DNA of 64,000 bases, taken from NCBI RefSeq assembly GCF_000385565.1, contig NC_021169.1, positions 868,001 to 932,000 of the forward strand. Direction: 5' to 3'. The position numbers were made by a program, and so were the translations under genes. The notes beneath the pieces were generated by a model that made no database searches, was not told where the DNA came from, and worked only from the letters and a program-made list of their open reading frames with translations. Of this stretch, positions 17,331 to 22,708 are shown piece by piece; positions within the stretch are counted from its first letter, which is position 1, and the number at the start of each line of letters is the position of its first letter. The stretch comes from Archaeoglobus sulfaticallidus PM70-1. Its GTDB lineage: Archaea; Halobacteriota; Archaeoglobi; Archaeoglobales; Archaeoglobaceae.

Positions 17331-18196
17331 TCAATTTTTCCCTCCATTGAATTTCTAACTGGCTCATCATGTTCTTTAGGCTTTTCTGACTCTCTTCTAT
17401 TTGAGAACCTGAGATGAAGGATTTTGAGAAATAATGAGACAATAATCACCATTCCTAAGTATATTGCGAATGCTGAGATTCTGTAACTGTTGATTTCGAT
17501 ACCCAGAAAATTAATAGATAGTTCGGATTTACTCAACCCAAAAAACACATAAGTCAATCCAATAGCTAATATTGTAGATTGAGTCCCAAGACTTGAGTTC
17601 ACTGCTTGTTTTTCTATTTTATTTTTGATCTCTCTTATTTCTTTAAGCAGTATATTGTTTGAATCTTCATTTATGGGTGTTTCTGAGTTAGATTTTTCGT
17701 TCAAATTCATTTCTGGCTTTTCTGGTTTTTCTTCATCAGGTATTTCATTGTACTGTTTTTTTGGAAAAGTGGCAATAGTGGCTATCATGCGTAATATTAA
17801 TGGATAGTATAGTAAAATGGTCCATGAACCAAAATAAATGATTACAGCGATTATACCACCATAGATAAAATAAAGATCTTTTTCTGATTTTATTTCAGTA
17901 AGAAGTAGATGTCTGGCAAACAAGACAAGAATTATAATCATTGAAAGAAATATAGAAACTAATAAAGAGGAATTCAGAAAATCGATAAAAGTCTTTTCTT
18001 CTGCAATTTTTTTAAATTTGGACATGTAGATATTGGCGATTATAACAAATATTCCAGATAATCCAATAAAAAAGAAGGCAGAGCCATATGTTTTCAACAA
18101 TGGATTATCGAGATTTGTAAAAATAAAAGCTCCTGATATTATAAAAGCAGAATAAATTGTGATGATTTGGGGGTGTTCCTCCATTATTGACGACAT
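17327..18196 (-). CDS. Multispan membrane protein with coiled-coil insert
   Basis: The 289-residue protein has four membrane segments in the first 140 residues, a charged linker with a coiled-coil-like 'LLKEIREIKNKIEKQ' near 185-200, and two further segments near 210-265, then a polar tail. The N-terminal four-span part is paralogous to the protein at 14289-14822. Its ATG at 18196 comes directly after the stop of a truncated wHTH gene, and its stop overlaps the start of the pentapeptide-like gene. These two genes therefore probably act together as a membrane complex under wHTH control. Function is unknown. Confidence 0.78.
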   Translation of the reverse strand: MSSIMEEHPQIITIYSAFIISGAFIFTNLDNPLLKTYGSAFFFIGLSGIFVIIANIYMSKFKKIAEEKTFIDFLNSSLLVSIFLSMIIILVLFARHLLLTEIKSEKDLYFIYGGIIAVIIYFGSWTILLYYPLILRMIATIATFPKKQYNEIPDEEKPEKPEMNLNEKSNSETPINEDSNNILLKEIREIKNKIEKQAVNSSLGTQSTILAIGLTYVFFGLSKSELSINFLGIEINSYRISAFAIYLGMVIIVSLFLKILHLRFSNRRESEKPKEHDEPVRNSMEGKIE

Positions 18197-18367
18197 CTAT
18201 TTCCTCTCCAGCATTTCATTAGTAATCTTCTCCAGATCTTTAAACAGAGCTTGAGAATGCCATTTCTCAAACTCCTTTTCCATTTCTTCTATAAGCTGAA
18301 CAATCTTTTTACCTAAAGGAGTTAATACATAGACCTCCGAACTTGTTGGAGTATTGTGAATGATCAT
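18197..18367 (-). pseudogene. Truncated third copy of the wHTH regulator
   Basis: The frame from ATG 18367 to the stop at 18197 encodes 56 residues equal to the C-terminal half of the regulators at 18501-18842 and 20841-21182. The shared core is 'LTPLGKKIVQLIEE' against 'LSPLGKKIVQLLEQ'. The helix-turn-helix half is missing. Its stop is immediately followed by the ATG of the membrane gene at 18196, just as the intact copy at 20841 directly precedes the HEPN operon. This fragment marks the original regulator of the membrane genes. Confidence 0.82.
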
Positions 18368-18500
18368 ATATTATCATCATTGTTTTAGACTGTATCAATA
18401 TTTATTTTTTGCGAATTTTCAAATATATGTTAGAAAAAAGTAAAATTTTAAGAGTTATGAACAGATACATTGGTGGGGTGATTTATGTCTATAAGCATCA

Positions 18501-18842
18501 TTAATCTTTTTCTAATAATTCATTAATAAATTTCTCTGGATCTTTTTGTGGAGCTTTAGAGTGATATTTAGTATATTCCTCTTCGATTTGTTCTAAAAGC
18601 TGGACAATTTTTTTACCGAGAGGACTAAGCTCATAGGCTTTTGAGCCAGTTGGAGTGTCAAAACGGAGAGTGATTTGTATCAAACCAAGATCGAGTAATT
18701 CTTTAATGCCTTTGTGGAGATCTTTCTTGTAAATAGATTTCTCCAGTTCACTCCACCTTTTGGGAGAATCTTTTAATGAGAAAAGAATTGTCATGTTGGT
18801 TTTTTTTGTGATTTTTTTCGCAAGAGCGTATATGGTTTCCAT
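18501..18842 (-). CDS. Winged-helix regulator, copy A
   Basis: The 113-residue protein is a winged-helix DNA-binding protein of HxlR/PadR-like size. It has a helix-turn-helix (about 20-55, 'RWSELEKSIYKKDLHKGIKELLDLGL'-like), a wing with 'TPTGSKAYELSPLG', and a C-terminal dimerisation helix. It is about 60 percent alike to copy B at 20841-21182 by eye. It is divergent from a frameshifted ribbon-helix-helix gene at 18969. The TAGTTAGT/ACTAACTA palindrome between them is a likely operator. Downstream is the truncated third copy and the membrane protein operon, which it may control. Confidence 0.87.
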   Translation of the reverse strand: METIYALAKKITKKTNMTILFSLKDSPKRWSELEKSIYKKDLHKGIKELLDLGLIQITLRFDTPTGSKAYELSPLGKKIVQLLEQIEEEYTKYHSKAPQKDPEKFINELLEKD

Positions 18843-18915
18843 AAGATAATAGCTTGGTTAACACTATTTTATGTTATGTTATACTTTTTTCTAACTTTTA
18901 TTAGTAATTTAGTTA

Positions 18916-18948
18916 ACTTTATATAGTAGTTAGTCAAAATACTAACTA
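18916..18948 (+). promoter_or_regulatory. TATA box and palindromic operator, copy A switch
   Basis: A TATA-like CTTTATATAG (about 18917-18926) is followed directly by TAGTTAGT (18927-18934), a 6-base spacer CAAAAT and ACTAACTA (18941-18948), a perfect 8-bp inverted repeat. The next start on the plus strand is 18969. A repressor bound here would block transcription initiation toward the RHH gene and could affect the divergent wHTH. Confidence 0.7.
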
Positions 18949-18968
18949 AGGTTAGGGTGGTGGTAAGT

Positions 18969-19182
18969 ATGAAAATGTGGACTGAAATCCCAGACCATTG
19001 GGAAGATTTGGTCGATAAAGCGAAGGAAATCGAAGGTTGGAAGAAAAGGTCGCCCAATTTTCATTTACACCTTAATACTGCGTAAAGCTGGAGATAAAGC
19101 TCTAAGAGATGCGTTGAACAAGATTGAAAAGAATTCCGCTATTACAGTTGATGGGGCTTTAAAGTTTGTTAAGGAGAGATAG
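18969..19182 (+). pseudogene. Frameshifted ribbon-helix-helix gene, copy A
   Basis: The frame begins MKMWTEIPDHWEDLVDKAKEIEGW (given here only by key parts: W4, P8, W11, E22-G23-W24), parallel to the intact RHH gene at 21311 (W6, P9, W13, E24-G25-W26). After residue 24 it runs into an unrelated tail and stops at 19083. A +1 shift in the A/G-rich run near 19042-19050 restores a long helical frame ending at 19180-19182. Either the gene is frameshifted or the short 38-residue form is what remains functional. Confidence 0.65.
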
Positions 19183-19264
19183 ACAACTAAAAATGTCGAA
19201 GCAACCAAAGAGACGTTTGAGTTGGTTAAAAAGAGGAAGAAACGATGAGATAGATAGCCTCTAT

Positions 19265-19918
19265 TTATGTCAGGTGTTTTTCTGAGAGCAATTTAATAAT
19301 TCTCAGCCCTAAAAGTAACATCTCGTACATTTCTTCTTGGGTAAGTTTTACATCTTTCTTGTGAAGCACTTGGTTCCTTATCATCCAAAATCGCCTTATG
19401 ATTGATGACAACTCTGGCGAGATAATTTCCTTGGTTTCAAGGTCTTTAATCATGAAATATATTGGCTGTGGACGTTGAGTGGGAAAGTGTTTTCTATAAA
19501 TCTCTCTTATAATTGATTCAATTTCTCTACCTAAGTAAACAATGGCAGTATGTGGGTCTACTTCTGAGATTTTTTCCAAGTCTGTTATCAGTTGTGAGAA
19601 TAAAGACCTAAATTCGGGCTCAATTTTTGATTTTATCTCTTCAAAATCCATCATTAAACTCAAAGATCGAAGTTCAAGCTCAAAATTACCATATCTTATT
19701 TTTTTGACATATTTGAGAAGATCCTCGGAAGCAAGTAAAACAATGATTGATATTCCAAACAGGATTAAAGAAATTTCATCAAAAATAATATTTGGATTAT
19801 AAGCTCGTACGATTATTAGTAACCAGCATATTGCCGCTATTATGGTTTTTTTGTTTAGATTATTTAGTATCCCCCGCACATGTACCAACCCCAATAAATT
19901 GTTCAAATTACCAATCAC
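19265..19918 (-). CDS. Membrane-anchored HEPN-like protein
   Basis: Starting at GTG 19918, this 217-residue protein has two N-terminal membrane segments (about 25-40 and 48-65), a short basic-hydrophobic linker ('YGNFELEL') and a helical C-terminal domain. That domain carries R181-N-Q-V-L-H186, the Rx4H signature of HEPN ribonucleases, in the typical 'RN' context, and its layout resembles DUF4145-like proteins. HEPN domains with this motif usually cleave RNA in toxin-antitoxin, abortive infection and CRISPR systems. It overlaps the upstream HEPN-like gene by 11 bases and would be made with it. Catalysis is inferred from the motif alone. Confidence 0.72.
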   Translation of the reverse strand: MIGNLNNLLGLVHVRGILNNLNKKTIIAAICWLLIIVRAYNPNIIFDEISLILFGISIIVLLASEDLLKYVKKIRYGNFELELRSLSLMMDFEEIKSKIEPEFRSLFSQLITDLEKISEVDPHTAIVYLGREIESIIREIYRKHFPTQRPQPIYFMIKDLETKEIISPELSSIIRRFWMIRNQVLHKKDVKLTQEEMYEMLLLGLRIIKLLSEKHLT

Positions 19919-20837
19919 GAATGACTTCTGTGGATTCGACTTCTCTTTTTCCTTCTTTTGATATTACCCAAAGCCCATTAGCTGCTCGTGCTGTAGTAAT
20001 AGCAATCTCCCTCCAATTATCAAAAATATCAGTGGTATCGTCTGGATGAGCTTTTTTATTTCTTAGACTAATTAAGAATTTTATAAGATCCTTAATTTCC
20101 TTGGTCACAACTCTTTCACCATTGTCTCTCCATCGGACGCGGTATAGTCCTTCAGTAAGATTTGTAAGGCTTTGTTTATGAAGCGGTTCTTGTTTATCCT
20201 TTTTTATTATCTTTACTCCTAAATTTTTTGATATTCTGCGTAACACTCCTTCCAAGCCTCTTAAAGCGGCAAAAACTCCCTGTTCTTCCATACCTACTGA
20301 GAATAAATCACGAGCAACTCTGAAATCTTTTTGCAGGTCTGTAGGTAAATCTCTGATTTCCTCCATCAAAAACCAATCGAATTCTTCTACAATCTCATAG
20401 AATTCATCTAAAAGTTTTTTCGCAGCGTCGAGGTACCTTTTTACTTCAATTCGTTTGCGAGTTTGGTTGTATCGCTCCCAGTGTATATGTAAGTCTTTGG
20501 CATGAAGAAAATCGGATGCATAACGGCTTTTGGCTAACTTTGGAAAATATAGAAATATGTATTCTCCATGATAAGATATTGCAGTGATGAGGTGGTACGC
20601 CAGTTTACTTAGATTAGACTCTTCCTCCCAATCCTTCTTATTTGGATAGTTCCGAATCAGTTTTTCCAGTTGTTCCACAGCGTTGGAAAACTCAGAAAGA
20701 GACTTGAGCACTTCCATTATATTTTCAAACAGACAGCTTTGCTTCATTCCAATATAAGGGCCTTGATGGTTGATAAAAAAAGGATTCACGTATTTTTCGA
20801 ATTCGTCAAATGATTTCCAAGTTCTACGCTCTGACAT
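19908..20837 (-). CDS. Soluble HEPN-like protein
   Basis: The 309-residue, mostly helical protein has a C-terminal segment 'GVFAALRGLEGVLRRI', the helix that often precedes the catalytic helix in HEPN proteins, and then R259-N-K-K-A-H264 in 'LISLRNKKAHPDD', an Rx4H motif. The N-terminal 170 residues are helical and unassigned. It begins three bases after the stop of wHTH copy B and overlaps the membrane-anchored HEPN-like gene, so the three form a compact operon. Paired HEPN proteins often form heterodimers with a composite active site. A viral toxin, host-transcript or tRNA cleaving factor, or superinfection-exclusion unit are the candidates. Confidence 0.72.
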   Translation of the reverse strand: MSERRTWKSFDEFEKYVNPFFINHQGPYIGMKQSCLFENIMEVLKSLSEFSNAVEQLEKLIRNYPNKKDWEEESNLSKLAYHLITAISYHGEYIFLYFPKLAKSRYASDFLHAKDLHIHWERYNQTRKRIEVKRYLDAAKKLLDEFYEIVEEFDWFLMEEIRDLPTDLQKDFRVARDLFSVGMEEQGVFAALRGLEGVLRRISKNLGVKIIKKDKQEPLHKQSLTNLTEGLYRVRWRDNGERVVTKEIKDLIKFLISLRNKKAHPDDTTDIFDNWREIAITTARAANGLWVISKEGKREVESTEVIRDW

Positions 20838-20840
20838 TAG

Positions 20841-21182
20841 TCACTCACCCTCAATCAACTCATTAACAAACTTCTCCGGCTCCTTTGGCAAATGCGAATG
20901 ATACTCCTCAAACTCCTTCTCAATCTGCTCCAGAAGCTGAACAACTTTTTTACCAAGAGGAGAGAGCTGATAAGCTTTCGAACCTGTAGGAGTATCATGA
21001 ATTATTGTTGCTTCAATTAGTCCGAGATCGAAAAGCTCGTTTATACTCTTGGAAAGTGTTTTTTTATCAGCCAACTTCTCCAGCTGACTCCATCTTTTAG
21101 AACCGTCATTTAAGGCAATAAGTATTTTGAAGTTTCCAGTTTTGGAGAGTTTTTTCAGAATTTCCAGCAGGTTTTCTTTCAT
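20841..21182 (-). CDS. Winged-helix regulator, copy B, first gene of the HEPN operon
   Basis: The 113-residue protein is paralogous to copy A at 18501-18842. Both share 'KRWS(E/Q)LEK', 'TPTGSKAY', 'LSPLGKK' and 'VQLLEQIE'. The N-terminal half is a winged-helix domain and the C-terminal half a dimerisation helix. It is divergent from the RHH gene at 21311, with several GTTGG/CCAAC half-sites between them, and it is transcribed with the two HEPN-like genes that follow. It probably represses its own operon and perhaps the replication cluster. Confidence 0.88.
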   Translation of the reverse strand: MKENLLEILKKLSKTGNFKILIALNDGSKRWSQLEKLADKKTLSKSINELFDLGLIEATIIHDTPTGSKAYQLSPLGKKVVQLLEQIEKEFEEYHSHLPKEPEKFVNELIEGE

Positions 21183-21183
21183 T

Positions 21184-21291
21184 ACAACTTTTGTTGTATC
21201 TTTTCATAATATAATTGGTAGTTGGATAACATTCCTACAATTGTTGGAAAACAGTAAACCTTAAATAGTTTGTTGGCAATATATCCAACTA
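21184..21291. promoter_or_regulatory. Cluster of GTTGG-type inverted repeats, copy B switch
   Basis: Within 110 bases there are ACAAC-TTTT-GTTGT (21184-21197), TAGTTGGATA (21219-21228) with its inverted mate TATCCAACTA (21282-21291), an imperfect palindrome TTCCTACAAT/TTGTTGGAA (about 21232-21249), and GTTGG/CCAAC (21272-21276 and 21285-21289). A TATA-like CTTAAATAG lies near 21260-21268, about 45 bases before the RHH start. Multiple operators around divergent starts suggest a switch. Confidence 0.65.
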
Positions 21292-21310
21292 ATGTAGGGG
21301 GTGTTACAAC

Positions 21311-21490
21311 ATGGGAGAAAAAGTCTGGGCAGATGTCCCGGAGAGATGGAAGCCCTTGATCAAGAAGGCCAAGGACATAGAGGGTTGGGATTCTCTGTCT
21401 GCATATATTAGAGAACTCATCAAGAAAGACCTCGTTTCTAAGGGTTTGCTCGGGCAGAATGGACAGGAGACCATTAAGCAGGAGGATTAA
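21311..21490 (+). CDS. Ribbon-helix-helix (CopG/Arc-like) regulator
   Basis: The ATG at 21311 follows a strong GGGGGTG. The 59-residue product has a beta-strand near the N-terminus ('KVWADVP'), a helix, and a second helix 'SLSAYIRELIKKDL', the usual RHH dimer layout. It is divergent from wHTH copy B and heads the polymerase cluster. An apparent frameshifted paralogue lies at 18969. It probably binds part of the operator cluster and could set early gene expression or copy number. Confidence 0.82.
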   Translation: MGEKVWADVPERWKPLIKKAKDIEGWDSLSAYIRELIKKDLVSKGLLGQNGQETIKQED

Positions 21491-21492
21491 CC

Positions 21493-21615
21493 ATGAGCGA
21501 TTTTGAGATCTTCATGCTCGGCTCCGCATTCATCGCTTCAGTGCTTGCTTACAGCTATGTCCAGTTGACAAAGTATGCGGAACAGTGGGTCAGGATGTGG
21601 AAGCTTCACAGGTGA
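21493..21615 (+). CDS. 40-residue single-span membrane protein
   Basis: The ATG at 21493 has AGGAGG eight bases upstream. The product has one membrane span ('FMLGSAFIASVLAYSYV', about residues 7-23) and a Trp-containing basic tail ('WVRMWKLHR'). The gene follows the RHH gene by two bases. No family is recognised. Confidence 0.68.
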   Translation: MSDFEIFMLGSAFIASVLAYSYVQLTKYAEQWVRMWKLHR

Positions 21616-21621
21616 TGGCTG

Positions 21622-21765
21622 ATGCAAGAGACTGCTTTTGTCAGGGCTGATCAGCTATTAACATGCAGTTATTGTGGAAAGAAATTATCAGAGATAGATC
21701 TGGTCATGATCGGGTGCTGTCCTCTCTGCAAGGAGTGCTATGAAGCGATAACCAGGGCGAGGTGA
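21622..21765 (+). CDS. 47-residue zinc-ribbon protein
   Basis: The ATG at 21622 follows CAGGTGATGG. The product has C15-x2-C18 and C33-x2-C36-x2-C39 (with an extra C32), a small zinc ribbon, and a short helix. The next gene starts four bases after its stop. Tiny zinc-ribbon proteins next to replication genes are common in archaeal viruses and often bind nucleic acid or protein partners. The partner is unknown. Confidence 0.72.
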   Translation: MQETAFVRADQLLTCSYCGKKLSEIDLVMIGCCPLCKECYEAITRAR

Positions 21766-21768
21766 ACC

Positions 21769-21888
21769 ATGACCCTTCAGGAAATTCTCGAGACTAACAC
21801 ATGCCCATGTGGTGGCTCACTTGAGCAGACGATGGGTGGTCTGCAATGCTCAAAATGCGGGCTGAGAATCGTCCAGTTGAACGATTGA
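21769..21888 (+). CDS. 39-residue zinc-ribbon protein
   Basis: The ATG at 21769 follows AGGTGAACC. The product has C12-x-C14 and C27-x2-C30, a minimal zinc ribbon with a Gly-rich turn (CPCGGSL...CSKCGL). Its stop overlaps a TTG start of the next gene (TTGA). No family is recognised. Confidence 0.7.
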   Translation: MTLQEILETNTCPCGGSLEQTMGGLQCSKCGLRIVQLND

Positions 21889-22046
21889 TTGAGGAGATCG
21901 AGAGGAAGAGGTGTATCATGCTGATTGAGGTTGTCCAGCTTGCAGAGGAGCTTACCGATAACCGAGGCAATGCATTCGAGCTCACCAATCGGGCTATCTC
22001 CAAGCTTGCGAAGAGAAGGAGGGTAGAAATTGGATTCAGATACTAA
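21885..22046 (+). CDS. Small basic helical protein
   Basis: The frame is open from 21846, but a TTG at 21885 that overlaps the upstream stop, or ATG 21918 behind AGAGGTG, is a likelier start. From 21885 the product is 53 residues, helical, ending in a basic stretch 'KLAKRRRVEIGFRY'. It may be a small DNA-binding protein. No family is recognised. Confidence 0.55.
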   Translation: MIEEIERKRCIMLIEVVQLAEELTDNRGNAFELTNRAISKLAKRRRVEIGFRY

Positions 22047-22236
22047 TTTCAAGTTAGATAAGGAATTTTTGAAGTATTTGGCTGTTCATAGTTCTCCTTT
22101 TACTTCTGCCATAGCATTGGCAATTTTAGATGAAATGACGGGTGGTAAAGTTACGGAATTTAAAAAACAGTTAGAAAATGCTCCCTCATCGTGGGTGCAA
22201 GTCCCACAGGGAGCTAAAAAGAAAGGGAGGTGTTAG
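22030..22236 (+). CDS. Small protein of unknown function overlapping an RNA-like hairpin
   Basis: A TTG at 22030 follows AAGGAGGG and gives a 68-residue product with a helical N-terminal half ('KEFLKYLAVHS', 'AIALAILDEM'). The last 20 codons cover a tRNA-minihelix-like hairpin (22180-22215), so the C-terminal amino acids may be incidental. The stop lies just before the next gene at 22239. No family is recognised. Confidence 0.55.
   Translation: MDSDTNFKLDKEFLKYLAVHSSPFTSAIALAILDEMTGGKVTEFKKQLENAPSSWVQVPQGAKKKGRC
22180..22215 (+). ncRNA. tRNA acceptor/T-arm minihelix-like hairpin
   Basis: GCTCCCT (22180-22186) pairs with AGGGAGC (22208-22214) as a 7-bp stem. A 4-base linker CATC leads to GTGGG (22191-22195), a 7-base loop TGCAAGT, and CCCAC (22203-22207). 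Seven plus five base pairs with a seven-base loop are the dimensions of a tRNA acceptor plus T arm, and the loop keeps C56, A57 and A58 equivalents. It may be a tRNA-like element, a processing site or a structural RNA. Confidence 0.4.
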
Positions 22237-22238
22237 GT

Positions 22239-22508
22239 ATGGGACTGGACATAAGTGAGTTGTTTGGACTGGAGGAAATAGAGGTTGTGGATGCCCAGAC
22301 AGCCGAGAAGGATGGGCAGAAAATTTTGGTTGTGTATGGAAAGCACAATGGAGTGGAAATAGACGCAATTGGCTTTTTCGGAGAGAAGGCAATTGAATCA
22401 GCACTTAAGCACGGCGAAAAGAGGGATGGCAAGGTGTATCTGAAGGTTCCAGCGAAGTTCATAACAAAGGGTGAGAAGAGGGTTCAGTGGATTAACTCAT
22501 CATTCTGA
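22239..22508 (+). CDS. Small beta-rich protein, candidate polymerase partner
   Basis: The ATG at 22239 follows GGGAGGTG. The 89-residue product is beta-rich in the middle and end ('KILVVYGKHNGVEIDAIGF', 'KVYLKVPAKFI') with charged loops, which would suit an OB-like or other small nucleic-acid-binding fold. It is the last gene before a terminator-like hairpin and the polymerase gene. A single-strand binding or terminal-protein-like role is possible but not shown by any motif. Confidence 0.7.
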   Translation: MGLDISELFGLEEIEVVDAQTAEKDGQKILVVYGKHNGVEIDAIGFFGEKAIESALKHGEKRDGKVYLKVPAKFITKGEKRVQWINSSF

Positions 22509-22542
22509 GGAGCCAAGGAGAACACACAGCATTAAGCTGTAT

Positions 22543-22578
22543 GCTCCCCTATTATAGGGGAGCTTTATTTTATAAAAA
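22543..22578 (+). terminator. Hairpin with T-rich tail followed by a TATA box
   Basis: GCTCCCCT (22543-22550) and AGGGGAGC (22556-22563) form a perfect 8-bp stem around ATTAT, followed by TTTATTTT. It probably ends the mini-gene operon. TTTTATAAAAAG at about 22567-22578 is a TATA box for the polymerase. The stem resembles the acceptor arm of the minihelix 360 bases upstream (GCTCCC...GGGAGC). Confidence 0.6.
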
Positions 22579-22585
22579 GATTTCT

Positions 22586-22708
22586 ATGATTACAGAGTTT
22601 GATCATATCCGGTTTGCAGATCCGGATGATGAAGACTGCTCATGGATAGCAGTTTACAGGTTTAATGGCGTTGATGTTTGTCAGCATGAAGATCTATGCT
22701 CTCCTTAG
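22586..22708 (+). CDS. Possible 40-residue acidic leader protein
   Basis: An ATG at 22586 opens a 40-codon frame of acidic composition with three cysteines ('FADPDDEDCSW'). It overlaps the start of the polymerase gene by 13 bases. It sits only about 10-15 bases after the TATA element, so transcription may start inside it. It could be a chance frame. Confidence 0.3.
   Translation: MITEFDHIRFADPDDEDCSWIAVYRFNGVDVCQHEDLCSP

Noticed and set aside
22180-22215. Group II intron fragment, because of the GTGCAAGT-like loop
   Set aside because: Only one short hairpin is present; no domain V, reverse transcriptase or intron boundaries are seen.
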